A stretch of 64,000 nucleotides of DNA. Origin: Caulobacter sp. (GTDB lineage Bacteria > Pseudomonadota > Alphaproteobacteria > Caulobacterales > Caulobacteraceae). Of this stretch, positions 8,425 to 17,580 are shown one piece after another. Every line of letters starts with the position of its first letter. Position 1 is the first letter of the stretch. A program made the translations under genes and the position numbers. The stretch spans positions 1 to 64,000 of the forward strand of contig JAQGIP010000071.1 in assembly GCA_028291055.1 (NCBI GenBank), in the 5' to 3' direction. The notes below the pieces were generated by a model, which saw only the letters and a program-made list of their open reading frames with translations, was not told where the DNA came from and made no database searches.

Positions 8425-9648
8425 TCAGCGTCCCGTGGGCATGTCCTTGAAGGCCACATCCTTGTCGACCCGCACGTCGCCCGGCAAGCCCAGGACACGT
8501 TCGGCGATGATGTTCTTCAAGATCTCGTCGGTGCCGCCGGCGATGCGCAGGCCCGGCGCCCACATCAGGGACTGCTGGAAGGCGGCCTCCATGGGCGACA
8601 GCTTGGGGTCGGTGATGATCCCGTACTGGTCTTCCATCTCCATGCCGACGTTGCCGAGGTCCTGCATCTGGTTGGCGGCGATGATCTTGCCGATGGAGCT
8701 TTCCGGGCCCGGCGTCTGGCCGCGCGAGAGCGCGGTCATGGTGCGGAAGCGGGTGAACTTCAGGCCCTCGGACTGGACGTACCAGTCGGCCAGGCGCTCG
8801 CGGAAGGCGGCGTCCTTGATGGCCGGGCCGTCGACGCCGCGCAGTTCACGCGCCAGCTTCATGATCTCGTTGTAGTTGGGACCCGAGGAGCCGCCGACGG
8901 CGAGACGCTCATTCATCAGGGTGACCAGGGCCACCTTCCAGCCGGCCCCGACCTCGCCCAGGCGTTGGCTGTCCTTGACCCGCAGGTCGGTGAAATAGAC
9001 CTCGTTGAACTCGCTGCCGCCCGACATCTGGTGGATGGGGCGGACCTCGACGCCGGGATCGTGCATGTCGATCCAGAACATGGTCAGGCCCTTGTGCTTG
9101 GGCACGTCAGGGTCTGTGCGCACGAGCACGATGCCGTAGTCGCAATATTGCGCGCCGGTGGTCCAGACCTTCTGGCCGTTGATCACCCACTCGTCGCCGT
9201 CACGCACGGCCTTGGTGCGGGCCGCGGCCACGTCGGAGCCGCCGGCCGGTTCGGAGAAGAGCTGGCACCAGATCTCCTCGCCCTTCACGGCGGGGCCGAC
9301 GAAGCGCTGCTTGGTCTCATCGTTGGCGAAGGCCATGACGGTGGGCACGCACATGCCCAGACCGATGGTGAAGTAGCCGTAGTTGACGCCGGCCTTGGCC
9401 TCTTCCTGGTTGAAGATGACCTGTTGCAGGGCGGTGCCGCCGCCGCCGCCCCATTCCTTGGGCCAGGTGATGCACGCAAAGCCCGCGCCGGCCTTCTCGG
9501 CCTGCCATGCCTTGGCGGCCGCCATGTGTTCAGGCGTGTTGGGACGGCGTCCGCCGCCGCTGCCCTGGTGCTTGGCGGCGGCGTTGGCGAGCCAGGTCTT
9601 GGCCTGTTCGCGGAAGGCGGCTTCTTCGGGGGAGTCGTTGAAATCCAT
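8425..9648 (-). CDS. Acyl-CoA dehydrogenase family protein (FadE, ~400-residue subunit type)
   Basis: Predicted 407-residue flavoprotein that desaturates an acyl-CoA. Family features: N-terminal helical domain (MDFNDSPEEAAFREQ), the mid-domain FSEPAGGSDVAAARTKAVRD flavin/substrate segment, WVINGQKVWTTGAQ, and a C-terminal GGTDEILKNIIAERVLGLP block. A Gly-rich insertion (WGGGGGTALQQ) is present near residue 66. It follows a second acyl-CoA dehydrogenase by 17 bases and precedes a SnoaL gene. Such adjacent unlike pairs resemble the actinobacterial FadE28/FadE29-type heterotetramers of steroid side-chain degradation; that pairing is inference. Confidence 0.88.
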   Translation of the reverse strand: MDFNDSPEEAAFREQAKTWLANAAAKHQGSGGGRRPNTPEHMAAAKAWQAEKAGAGFACITWPKEWGGGGGTALQQVIFNQEEAKAGVNYGYFTIGLGMCVPTVMAFANDETKQRFVGPAVKGEEIWCQLFSEPAGGSDVAAARTKAVRDGDEWVINGQKVWTTGAQYCDYGIVLVRTDPDVPKHKGLTMFWIDMHDPGVEVRPIHQMSGGSEFNEVYFTDLRVKDSQRLGEVGAGWKVALVTLMNERLAVGGSSGPNYNEIMKLARELRGVDGPAIKDAAFRERLADWYVQSEGLKFTRFRTMTALSRGQTPGPESSIGKIIAANQMQDLGNVGMEMEDQYGIITDPKLSPMEAAFQQSLMWAPGLRIAGGTDEILKNIIAERVLGLPGDVRVDKDVAFKDMPTGR

Positions 9649-9665
9649 TGTTCTGATCCCTGCTC

Positions 9666-10781
9666 TTAAGCCGCGTTACGACGTTCGAGTTGGCTGACGA
9701 GACGCTCTTTCCAGACCTTGGGCGCGCCGGCGACCAGGCTGAGTTGACGCGAGCGGCGGTAGAAGAGGTGGCAATCGACATCCCAGGTGAAGCCCATGCC
9801 GCCATGGGTCTGGATGTTTTCCTTGGACGCGAACCAGAAGGCGTCGGACGCCGCCACGCGCGCGGCGGCGGCGGCGATCGGCAGTTCGGCAGCGCCGGTG
9901 TTGAGCGCCCAGGCGCCGTAGTAGGCGTTGGAACGCGCGATCTCGTTCTTCACATAAATGTCGGCCAGCTTGTGCTTGATGGCCTGATAGCTGGCGATGA
10001 CGCGGCCGAACGCATAGCGCTCGAGCGCATATTCCTTGGCCATGGCCAGGCAGGCGTCGGCGCCGCCCAACTGTTCGAAGGCCAGCAGGACGGCGGCGCG
10101 GTCGAAGACCTGTTCGGTGATGGCGAAGCCTTCGCCTGCCGCGCCGAGGCGGGTGGCCGGGGCGCCGCTGAACGTGATCCTGGCCACGCCGCGGGTGGGA
10201 TCCATGGTCTTTAAAGTTTCGCGCGAGACGCCGGACGCCTTCAGGTCGACCACGAAGAGGCCGGGCTTGCCGGCTTCATTGGCCAGGACCAGGCAGACGT
10301 CGGCGATGTCGCCATCGGTGACGGGGATCTTCACGCCGGTCAGTTTGCCGTCCTGGACGCTGGCGCTCAGCGACGCAGGCGTCACGGGGCCAGGGCCCTC
10401 GGAGGTGGCGAAGCAGCCAATCAGTTCGCCCGCCGCGATCCTGGGCAGGTAGTCGGCCTTCTGCTCGGCCGAACCGGCGGCCATCACGGCCTCGGCCAGG
10501 AAGTAGACGGTGGAGGCGAAGGGGATGGGGGCGACGGCGCGACCCAGCTCCTCGGCGATCACGCACAGTTCGACGTGGCCCAGTCCCAGGCCGCCGTGCT
10601 CCTCGGGAATGGCGGCGCCCAGCCAGCCCTGTTCGGCGACGCCCTTCCACAATTCGGCGTCGTGGGAGACGTCGTCGTTATCCAGCACCTTGCGCACGGC
10701 GGCGGTGGAACAGCGCGCGGCCAGGAACTTGCGCGCCTCTTCCTTCAGGAACTTCTGGTCGTCGGAATAGTCGAAATTCAC
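9666..10781 (-). CDS. Acyl-CoA dehydrogenase family protein (~370-residue subunit type)
   Basis: Predicted 371-residue acyl-CoA dehydrogenase homologue. It starts MNFDYSDDQKFLKEEARKFL, has the AAIPEEHGGLGLGHVELCVI segment of the N-terminal domain, a shortened middle domain (CFATSEGPGPVTPAS), and a C-terminal QTHGGMGFTWDVDCHLFYRR block typical of the second member of FadE pairs. First gene of the operon with FadE and SnoaL, and divergent from the gene at 10931. An unlike pair of this type probably forms a mixed oligomer in which one subunit may be structural; which subunit holds the catalytic Glu needs alignment. Confidence 0.87.
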   Translation of the reverse strand: MNFDYSDDQKFLKEEARKFLAARCSTAAVRKVLDNDDVSHDAELWKGVAEQGWLGAAIPEEHGGLGLGHVELCVIAEELGRAVAPIPFASTVYFLAEAVMAAGSAEQKADYLPRIAAGELIGCFATSEGPGPVTPASLSASVQDGKLTGVKIPVTDGDIADVCLVLANEAGKPGLFVVDLKASGVSRETLKTMDPTRGVARITFSGAPATRLGAAGEGFAITEQVFDRAAVLLAFEQLGGADACLAMAKEYALERYAFGRVIASYQAIKHKLADIYVKNEIARSNAYYGAWALNTGAAELPIAAAAARVAASDAFWFASKENIQTHGGMGFTWDVDCHLFYRRSRQLSLVAGAPKVWKERLVSQLERRNAA

Positions 10782-10930
10782 CGGTCTTCCTCCCGCGCGC
10801 GGCCTTGCTCAGTCATGAGCCGCGTCATCACGGCGCACTCTAAACAGCTTTCGACCGGGGGAAAGATTGACCTCGCGTCAAGGATTTCAGGTTCTTATGC
10901 GGGGTCGGGATTTGCGTACGGGTTCAATCA

Positions 10931-11503
10931 ATGGCTAAGGCGGTCTTCCAGCGTAACCAGAAGGTTTGGGTCGAGAGCGTTGGCGCATGGTCAACGGTCG
11001 AAAAGATCGTGCCCGTGTGGGCGCGCGGTTTCGACGAGCCGGTGCGGGTGACCTATGACGTGGGGCTGGGGCGCGAGTTCCATGCCCATGAGCTGCGCGC
11101 CGAGGACCGGGTGGCCGACGGCGGCGGCACGTCGGGCGACGCCTGGCGGCTGCTGCGGGCGCGCAACAAGTGGCAGACGCCCGACGACACAGCCCATCAC
11201 CCCTATCCGGGCACCTATCCCATCGTGGTGACCGACCCCAACGACTGGGGCGGCTGGCGCGTGCCGGGGGCGGAATACGACCGCGACCCGCGCAAGATCG
11301 AACACCAGGCCCGCACCATCGCCGCGGCCCCGGCCCTGCACGGCCTGGCGCGCGACCTGATGGCGCTGGTCTCCGACAGCCCCTCCGACGCGCCGCCGGC
11401 CATCCTGGCCCTGGCCCAGCGCGCGGCGGCCATCGAGCGCTATTTGCAGGAAATCCCGGCGGCGGGCGACGTGCAGCCGGAGACGGCTCAGGCGGCGGAG
11501 TAG
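10931..11503 (+). CDS. Conserved-looking hypothetical protein, 190 residues
   Basis: I do not recognise this protein. It is soluble, with no signal or membrane segment. The N-terminal ~60 residues (RNQKVWVESVGAWSTVEKIV onward) look like a small beta-rich domain with a basic start. A central Trp/Pro/Tyr-rich part (WQTPDDTAHHPYPGTYPIVV, DPNDWGGWRVP) precedes an Ala-rich helical C-terminus. Third-position GC is high throughout, supporting coding. It is transcribed divergently from the acyl-CoA dehydrogenase operon, with a 149-base shared promoter region, and is followed by an inverted-repeat element. Confidence 0.75.
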   Translation: MAKAVFQRNQKVWVESVGAWSTVEKIVPVWARGFDEPVRVTYDVGLGREFHAHELRAEDRVADGGGTSGDAWRLLRARNKWQTPDDTAHHPYPGTYPIVVTDPNDWGGWRVPGAEYDRDPRKIEHQARTIAAAPALHGLARDLMALVSDSPSDAPPAILALAQRAAAIERYLQEIPAAGDVQPETAQAAE

Positions 11504-11515
11504 CTCTTTATTGTT

Positions 11516-11661
11516 CCGCTCCTCCCGGCGAAAGCCGGGATCCATGGGGCAGATAAGGTTCGGCCGGGGCGCCTGATCAGAGGCGGGGCAACAGCCCGCT
11601 CAACCGACGGTGGCCTTTCCCGAAGCTCACTATGGGTCCCGGCTTTCGCCGGGATGAGCGG
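11516..11661. repeat. Intergenic inverted-repeat element (CTCxTCCCGGC..GCCGGGA arms), copy 1
   Basis: Left arm 11516-11548 (CCGCTCCTCCCGGCGAAAGC onward) pairs with right arm 11631-11661 (ending TTCGCCGGGATGAGCGG). The loop is about 82 bases. A related element of nearly the same length lies at 54273-54413, with recognisably similar right-half sequence (...CACTATGG before the arm). Non-coding. Confidence 0.75.
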
Positions 11662-11675
11662 AGTTCTTGGGGCCT

Positions 11676-11849
11676 TCAACTAAGCCTTTTCGCCGCTTCG
11701 AAGAGCCGGCGGGCCACGCGCTTGATCTCAGTCATGTCGAGAGGTTCGGGGGGTCCGCTTGCGAGGCTCCTGTCCGTTATCTCGCGAAGACGCGTCATGG
11801 CCGCAGGATCAAGGGCCCGCCGCTCGTCGAATTCAGGCTCGTCATCCAT
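11676..11849 (-). CDS. Small hypothetical protein, 57 residues
   Basis: Reverse-strand ORF from ATG 11847-11849 to TGA 11676-11678. The protein begins MDDEPEFDERRALDPAAMTR and ends IKRVARRLFEAAKRLS: an acidic N-terminus and a basic amphipathic C-terminal helix. Third positions are GC-rich and charged residues are periodic, which favours a real gene. There is no strong ribosome site. It is divergent from pepN, with 88 bases between starts. Function unknown; it could be a small DNA- or protein-binding regulator. Confidence 0.5.
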   Translation of the reverse strand: MDDEPEFDERRALDPAAMTRLREITDRSLASGPPEPLDMTEIKRVARRLFEAAKRLS

Positions 11850-11937
11850 GGGCTGACGCTATCACGATCACGCAAACGCGCCATGGCGAACCCCGGCTCC
11901 GCTGGCGTCCCGGCGCCGAGCGGACTACATCCTTGGC

Positions 11938-14535
11938 ATGCGCACAGACACGCCCCAGCCGGTTCGGCTCGACGAATACCGCCCCTATCCCTTCGAGGTC
12001 GAAGAGACCCACCTCGACTTCCGGCTGGAGCCCAACCACACGCGGGTGAAGGCGACGCTGACCATCCGCCGGACAGGCGATGCCGGCGAGGCGCTGGTGC
12101 TGAACGGCGAGCGGCTGAAGCCGGTGTCGGTGAAGATCGATGGGGTCGATGTCGCCCCCGAGGCCATGGAGCGGACGGACGAGTTCCTCACCCTGAAGGG
12201 CGTGCCCGACAGTTTCGTGCTGGAGACCGAGGTCGAGATCGATCCGGAGAACAACAAGGCCTTGATGGGCCTCTATATGTCCGGCGGGCGCTTCTGCACC
12301 CAGTGCGAGGCGGAGGGCTTCCGCACCATCACCTGGTTCCCCGACCGGCCCGACGTGCTGAGCCGCTATACGGTGCGGGTCGAGGCGGACCGGGCCTTCC
12401 GCCACCTGCTGTCGAACGGAAACAAGATCGAGGAAGGCAACGCCGAGGGCGGGCGCCACTTCGCGGTGTGGAACGATCCCTTCCCCAAGCCCTGCTACCT
12501 GTTCGCCCTGGTGGCCGGTGAGCTGGACGTGCTGGAAGACAGCTTCGTCACCCTGAGCGGGCGGACCGTGGAGCTGAAGGTGTTCGTCGACACCGGCATG
12601 GCGCCGCGCGCGGCCTATGCGCTGGATAGCCTGAAGCGGGCGATGAAGTGGGACGAGGAGGCCTGGGGCCGGGAATACGACCTGGACCTGTTCATGATCG
12701 TGGCCGTGCGCGACTTCAACTTCGGGGCCATGGAGAACAAGGGGCTGAACATCTTCAACAGCTCGCTGTTGCTGGCCGACCCGCAGACCGCCACCGACAT
12801 GGATTACGAGCGCATCGAGAGCGTGGTGGCCCACGAGTATTTCCACAACTGGACCGGCGACCGCATCACCTGCCGCGACTGGTTCCAGCTGTGCGTGAAG
12901 GAAGGGCTGACCGTCTTCCGCGACCAGAGCTTCAGCGCCGACATGCGCGGCGAGGCGGTGCAGCGGATCAAGGATGTGCGCGCGCTAAGGGCGCGGCAGT
13001 TCGCCGAGGACGCGGGGCCGCTGGCCCACCCGGTGAGGCCGGCCAGCTATCTGAAGATCGACAACTTCTATACCGCGACGATCTACGAGAAGGGCTCGGA
13101 GGTCATCCGCATGCTCAAGACGATCGTCGGCGCCGGCGATTTCCGCAAAGGGATGGATCTGTATTTCGAGCGCTGGGACGGGCATGCGACGACGGTCGAG
13201 GCCTTCATCCAATGCTTCGCCGACGTGACCAAGCGCGACATGACCGGCTTCTTCGCCTGGTACGAGCAGGCGGGGACGCCGACGGTTTCGATCACCCAGA
13301 CCTATGACGGCGATGCGAAGACCCTGGACCTGACCATCAGCCAGCTGACCGCGCCGACGCCGGGCCAGCCCACCAAGCAGCCCCTGCCCATCCCCATCTC
13401 CTTCGGCCTGCTGGACGACGATGGCGGGGTCATGCGCGACACGGAACTGGTGGTGCTGGAGGGCGCGGAAACCACGGTGCGGCTGGAGGACATTCCCACC
13501 GAGCCGGTGCTGTCGGCGTTGCGCGGGTTTTCGGCGCCGGTGACGCTGGAGGTCGAGACCCGCGCGCGCGACGGCTACATCCTGCTGGCCTCCGATCCGG
13601 ACCTGTTCAACCGCTGGGAGGCGGGCCAGGCGCTGGCGCGCGATCTGATCCTGCGCCGGGCCAATGGCCAGCCGGACGAGGTGGGCGAAGAGCGGTTCGC
13701 CGCGGCCATGGGCCGGGCGCTGGACGACCAGGCGGCCGATCCGGCCTTCAAGGCGCAGTTGCTGGCGCTGCCCAGCGAGCCGGACCTGAGCATGGCCATG
13801 AGCCCGGCCGATCCGGCGGCGATCCATGAGGCGCGCGCGGCGCTTCGCGCGCGGCTGGCGGTGCATCTGCACGATCTGCTGCGGCGGCTGCATACGGGCA
13901 TGCAGGAGGCCGGTGAGTTTTCGGCCGCGTCGGAAGCGGCGGGGCGCCGGGCCTTGCGCAACGCGGCGCTGGACCTGCTGGCGGCCGATGCGCATGTCGA
14001 CAATGTCGAACTGGCGATGGGGCATTTCGAGGCCGCCGCCAACATGACCGACGCGATGGGCGGGCTGTCGGCGTTGATCCAGATCGGCGGCGAGGAGGCG
14101 GAGGACGCCATCGCCGCCTTCCACAAGAAGTGGCGCGATGAGCCGCTGGTGCTGGACAAGTGGTTCGCGGCCCAGGCGCGCGATCCGTCGGAGGGCGCGT
14201 TGGGGCGGGTGCTGGCGCTGACCGCGCATCCGGACTTCGAGGCCAAGAATCCCAACCGGCTGCGCGCCCTGGTGTCGACCTTCGCGGGGTTCAATCCCGA
14301 CCGCTTCCATGCGCCGGACGGGTCGGGCTATCGCTTCCTGGCCGACCAGATCCTGGCCACCGACACCTTCAACCCGATGACGGCGGCGCGGCTGATCGAG
14401 CCCCTGGGCAACTGGCGGCGCTACAAGCCCGAATTGGGCGCCTTGATGAAGGCCCAGCTGCAACGGATTGCCGCCCAGGCGGGTCTTTCCAAGAACGTCT
14501 ATGAACTGGCGACCAAGGCGCTGGCGGAGGAATAG
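11938..14535 (+). CDS. pepN: Aminopeptidase N (M1 metallopeptidase)
   Basis: Cytosolic zinc aminopeptidase removing N-terminal residues from peptides. 865 residues, the usual length for the proteobacterial PepN group. The exopeptidase motif GAMEN is at 263-267 and the zinc site HEYFHNWTGDRITCRDWFQL starts at H299 (HExxH, with the third-ligand Glu in the KEGLTVFRDQ segment). The N-terminal beta domain, catalytic domain, Ig-like domain and C-terminal helical domain are all present. No signal peptide. The ATG has no strong ribosome site. Followed 94 bases later by pleC on the same strand. Confidence 0.95.
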   Translation: MRTDTPQPVRLDEYRPYPFEVEETHLDFRLEPNHTRVKATLTIRRTGDAGEALVLNGERLKPVSVKIDGVDVAPEAMERTDEFLTLKGVPDSFVLETEVEIDPENNKALMGLYMSGGRFCTQCEAEGFRTITWFPDRPDVLSRYTVRVEADRAFRHLLSNGNKIEEGNAEGGRHFAVWNDPFPKPCYLFALVAGELDVLEDSFVTLSGRTVELKVFVDTGMAPRAAYALDSLKRAMKWDEEAWGREYDLDLFMIVAVRDFNFGAMENKGLNIFNSSLLLADPQTATDMDYERIESVVAHEYFHNWTGDRITCRDWFQLCVKEGLTVFRDQSFSADMRGEAVQRIKDVRALRARQFAEDAGPLAHPVRPASYLKIDNFYTATIYEKGSEVIRMLKTIVGAGDFRKGMDLYFERWDGHATTVEAFIQCFADVTKRDMTGFFAWYEQAGTPTVSITQTYDGDAKTLDLTISQLTAPTPGQPTKQPLPIPISFGLLDDDGGVMRDTELVVLEGAETTVRLEDIPTEPVLSALRGFSAPVTLEVETRARDGYILLASDPDLFNRWEAGQALARDLILRRANGQPDEVGEERFAAAMGRALDDQAADPAFKAQLLALPSEPDLSMAMSPADPAAIHEARAALRARLAVHLHDLLRRLHTGMQEAGEFSAASEAAGRRALRNAALDLLAADAHVDNVELAMGHFEAAANMTDAMGGLSALIQIGGEEAEDAIAAFHKKWRDEPLVLDKWFAAQARDPSEGALGRVLALTAHPDFEAKNPNRLRALVSTFAGFNPDRFHAPDGSGYRFLADQILATDTFNPMTAARLIEPLGNWRRYKPELGALMKAQLQRIAAQAGLSKNVYELATKALAEE

Positions 14536-14629
14536 AGTCCTCGCGATCACAATGCGCGGCCAAACGACCCGCTGGAGCCTTTAGTAGGCTGCGCGGGCGT
14601 GACGCGGGGAATCTGCACAGTTAGATTCG

Positions 14630-17182
14630 GTGCTTCGGGGTGAATCGCGGCGCGGGGAGCGTAGGGTTTTGGCGGGCCGCAGGGGCAGCAATACGGGGCC
14701 GGGCGGCGGGAGTGGCATTGCGTCCGCGACCCGGCGCGCCCCGACCCAGGCCTTCACCCGCGCGGCCATCCTGGGCCTGCTGCTGCTGCTGGCCAGCTAT
14801 ACGGCCTTCGGGGTCTACCGCCTTCAACACGGGCCGCCGCCGGGCCCCTCCACCGATGCGGCGATCTCCGATGCGCGGGTCATGGCGGCGCGGCTGGACG
14901 GGATGACCGGCCAGACGCGCGCGGCGCTGGCCGCCGGCGACGCGGTGATCGGGCGTGACGCGGATGCGTCCATCGACGCGGTGGAAACGGTGATGAAGGC
15001 GGCCGGCGGCTCGGCCCACGCCGCGGCCCTGGTCACCGACGAGGGCGTGGCCGCGTCGTCCGGCAAGACCGAGGGCATCGATTTCAAGGCGGTCGCAAAG
15101 ACGGCTGGACGGGTCACCTGGATCGGCGGATCGGGCAAGGCCGACGGCCTGATCTTCCTCACCCAGGCGGTGCAGGCGGGCGATCATCGCGCCCTGCTGA
15201 TCGCCGCCATCGATCCGGCGCGGATCCTGACCGGGGCGGTGAAGAATGGCGTCCAAGGTCTGGCCGACAAGGATGGACGGCTGATCGCGTCGGCCGGGCC
15301 GGGCGGGATCGGCAAGGTTCCGACCTTGAAGGAAGCCTTCGCCATTTCGGCGGAAGACCTGACCGGGCAGCCGGTGTCGCGGGGGCAGCGGCCGGACGGC
15401 GTGCTGGTCGATGTGGCCGCGCGGCCGGCGGGCGAGGGCGCGCTGCTGGTGCTGGCCGCCGCGCCGGCGCCCAATGTGATCGCGGCCAATGAGCAGCAGA
15501 TCGAGGACGTGGCCGGGTTGCTGGTGCCGCTGGCCGTCGGCATCTCGCTGGCGCTGCTGTTGCTGCGCATGACGCGCAAGGCCCAGAGCGTGCAGCAGGC
15601 CTTCGCCGACAGCGAGCAGCGTTTCCGCCTGGCCGTGGAGGCCGCGCGCTGCGGCATCTGGGAGTGGGACCTGGATACCGACAGGGTGTTCATGTCCGAC
15701 GTCACCGGGGCCATCTTCGGCTGGGGCGGCGGGGGCGTGGTGAGCGGCGACGAGGTGCTGGAGCGGGTCGCACCCGACCACCGCGACCGCCTGCGCCAGG
15801 CCCTGGCCAACGCGGCGGCCTATGGCGCCTTCGACGTTTCGTTCCGGGTGCCGAGCCAGAACGGCGGCCGCTCCATCTGGCTGGACGCGCGCGGCCAGGG
15901 GTTCGCCACGCCCGGACGTGAGGGCCATGCGCGGATCATCGGCGTAGCGCTGGACGTCACCGAAGAACGGCTGGCCCAGGCCCGCGCCCAGGCGGCGGAG
16001 AACCGGCTGCGCGATGCGATCGAGAGCGTGTCGGAAGCCTTTGTGCTGTGGGATCGGGCCGGGCGGCTGATCATGTGCAACCGCAACTATCGCGCCTTCT
16101 TCTCGCTGGAGGCGCGGCTGCTGAAGCCCGGCGCCCTGCGTTCCAACGTCAACCGCTTCGTGGACCTGGCCATCGCCCAGGAACGGCCGGCGCCGGACGG
16201 GACCAAGGGGATGCGCGAGGCGGAGCTGAACGACGGGCGCTGGATCCAGATCTCCGAGCGGCGCACGGCGGAGGGCGGGCTGGTGATGACCGCCGCCGAC
16301 ATCACCGTCATCAAGCGCGAGGAAGAGGCCCGCAAGCTGAACGAACAGCAGCTGCAGAACGCCGTCATCAGCCTGGAGCGCAGCCAGGAGCAACTGGCCG
16401 AGCTGGCGCGCAAATACGAGGCCGAGAAGGTCAAGGCGGAGGGCGCCAACAAGGCCAAGAGCGAGTTCCTGGCCAATATGAGCCACGAGCTGCGCACGCC
16501 GCTGAACGCCATCAACGGCTTTTCCGAGATCATGGTCGGCGAGATGTTCGGGCCGCTGGGCGACAAGCGCTACAAGGAATATTGCGCCGATATCCATAAC
16601 TCCGGCCAGCACCTGCTGGCGCTGATCAACGACATCCTCGACATGTCGAAGATCGAGGCCGGCAAGATGAATTTGAAGTTCGAGCCGGTATCGCTGGAAG
16701 AGGTGGCCGAGGACGCCGTGCGGCTGGTGCGTGGGCGCGCCGAGGCGGCGGGACTTGATTTGCAGGTTGATTTTCCGCACCTGCCGGAGATCGAGGCGGA
16801 CTATCGGGCGCTCAAGCAGGTTCTGCTCAACCTATTGTCGAATGCCATCAAGTTTACACCTAAGGGTGGGCGCGTCACCGTCAGCGGCGAGCCGCGCCGC
16901 GATGCGCTGGGCGAGCGCATCCGGGTGTCGGTGCAGGACACCGGCATCGGCATCGCCCGCGACGACCTGGCCCGGCTGGCGCGGCCCTTCGAGCAGGTGG
17001 AGAGCCAGCATTCCAAGACCCAGCAGGGCACGGGCCTGGGCCTGGCGCTGACCAAGGCGCTGGTGGAGATGCACGACGGCGAACTGGAACTGGACAGCGT
17101 GGCCGGCGAAGGCACCACGGCCAGCTTCATCATCCCGGTGCGCCAGACCGGTGTGGGCCTGGCGCGGGAGTATGCGGCCTAA
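14630..17182 (+). CDS. pleC: Membrane sensor histidine kinase with PAS domains, PleC-like
   Basis: Predicted 850-residue kinase. Order: basic N-terminus, TM1 (~45-62), periplasmic region of about 240 residues, TM2 (~300-315), two PAS domains (RFRLAVEAARCGIWEWDLD; NRLRDAIESVSEAFVLWDR), coiled linker, HisKA box ANMSHELRTPLNAINGFSEI with His at residue 619, and a HATPase with complete N, G1 (DTGIGIARDD) and G2 (GTGLGLAL) boxes. Caulobacter PleC is 842 residues with its phospho-acceptor at His610, an excellent positional match. PleC controls phosphorylation of DivK and PleD and thus swarmer-cell fate. The GTG start lacks a ribosome site; TTG 14669, preceded by GGGGAG, is an alternative. Confidence 0.8.
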   Translation: MLRGESRRGERRVLAGRRGSNTGPGGGSGIASATRRAPTQAFTRAAILGLLLLLASYTAFGVYRLQHGPPPGPSTDAAISDARVMAARLDGMTGQTRAALAAGDAVIGRDADASIDAVETVMKAAGGSAHAAALVTDEGVAASSGKTEGIDFKAVAKTAGRVTWIGGSGKADGLIFLTQAVQAGDHRALLIAAIDPARILTGAVKNGVQGLADKDGRLIASAGPGGIGKVPTLKEAFAISAEDLTGQPVSRGQRPDGVLVDVAARPAGEGALLVLAAAPAPNVIAANEQQIEDVAGLLVPLAVGISLALLLLRMTRKAQSVQQAFADSEQRFRLAVEAARCGIWEWDLDTDRVFMSDVTGAIFGWGGGGVVSGDEVLERVAPDHRDRLRQALANAAAYGAFDVSFRVPSQNGGRSIWLDARGQGFATPGREGHARIIGVALDVTEERLAQARAQAAENRLRDAIESVSEAFVLWDRAGRLIMCNRNYRAFFSLEARLLKPGALRSNVNRFVDLAIAQERPAPDGTKGMREAELNDGRWIQISERRTAEGGLVMTAADITVIKREEEARKLNEQQLQNAVISLERSQEQLAELARKYEAEKVKAEGANKAKSEFLANMSHELRTPLNAINGFSEIMVGEMFGPLGDKRYKEYCADIHNSGQHLLALINDILDMSKIEAGKMNLKFEPVSLEEVAEDAVRLVRGRAEAAGLDLQVDFPHLPEIEADYRALKQVLLNLLSNAIKFTPKGGRVTVSGEPRRDALGERIRVSVQDTGIGIARDDLARLARPFEQVESQHSKTQQGTGLGLALTKALVEMHDGELELDSVAGEGTTASFIIPVRQTGVGLAREYAA

Positions 17183-17216
17183 GGGCGAGCGCGCCCCGTC
17201 GCTACGACACATCTTT

Positions 17217-17235
17217 GTGGGGAATTTTCTCCCAC
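17217..17235. promoter_or_regulatory. Imperfect palindrome upstream of the small-peptide cassette
   Basis: GTGGGGAATTTTCTCCCAC is nearly self-complementary, with five perfect outer pairs. It lies in an AT-richer stretch between pleC and the 70-residue peptide gene. It could be a repressor operator or a weak terminator for pleC; sequence alone does not decide. Confidence 0.4.
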
Positions 17236-17328
17236 TTCACAACTTTTGCGGCAGGTGTTAACGTTTCCGCCGTCGCGATCATCCGAGAGCGGCGCTACCA
17301 CAGTTCAAATCATGAATGGGAGGCGCTT

Positions 17329-17541
17329 ATGGCTACGACGAAGAAGATGACGATCAAGAGCCTGCTGGCGGAGCACGTGTCCGCGGACATCGCCGCCGTA
17401 CTTGGCAAGTTGAACCATGGGACGTTTGGCGACTGCCACACCGCGATCTTCAAGGAGACCGGCGTCTGGGTGGAAGACCTCGTTCCTGTGTTTCAGAAAC
17501 TCGACGCCCTGCTTGCCTTCAGGCCGTCGGTCCAACACTAG
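17329..17541 (+). CDS. Small 70-residue peptide, candidate precursor of a modified peptide
   Basis: Protein beginning MATTKKMTIKSLLAEHVSAD and ending LDALLAFRPSVQH. GGGAGG is placed well before ATG 17329, so strong translation is expected; an upstream in-frame ATG at 17215 has no such site. It is mostly helical by composition, with one Cys (GDCH) and four His, including the C-terminal residue. It is followed by a perfect 10-bp hairpin and then by a putative metal-dependent enzyme gene. The layout of small peptide, hairpin and enzymes resembles ribosomally made, modified peptide (RiPP) loci, but I recognise no leader motif. It may instead be a small accessory subunit of the next protein. Confidence 0.7.
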   Translation: MATTKKMTIKSLLAEHVSADIAAVLGKLNHGTFGDCHTAIFKETGVWVEDLVPVFQKLDALLAFRPSVQH

Positions 17542-17546
17542 TGTTT

Positions 17547-17569
17547 GTGGCGGAGCCAAGCTCCGCCAC
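17547..17569 (+). terminator. Perfect 10-bp hairpin between peptide gene and enzyme gene
   Basis: GTGGCGGAGC (17547-17556), loop CAA, GCTCCGCCAC (17560-17569). It starts 6 bases after the peptide stop codon and ends 11 bases before the next start. No T-tract follows, so a partial terminator or 3'-end stabiliser that raises peptide mRNA relative to the enzyme genes is more likely than full termination. Confidence 0.6.
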
Positions 17570-17580
17570 ATTCCACAACG

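Noticed and set aside
11667-12521. 284-residue plus-strand ORF overlapping the pepN start
   Set aside because: Out of frame with pepN, which has complete M1 motifs; the translation is Arg/Pro-rich and without domains.
14621-16780. 719-residue minus-strand open frame
   Set aside because: Antisense shadow of the PleC-like kinase caused by GC-rich codon bias; the His/Arg/Gln-rich translation has no recognisable domain.
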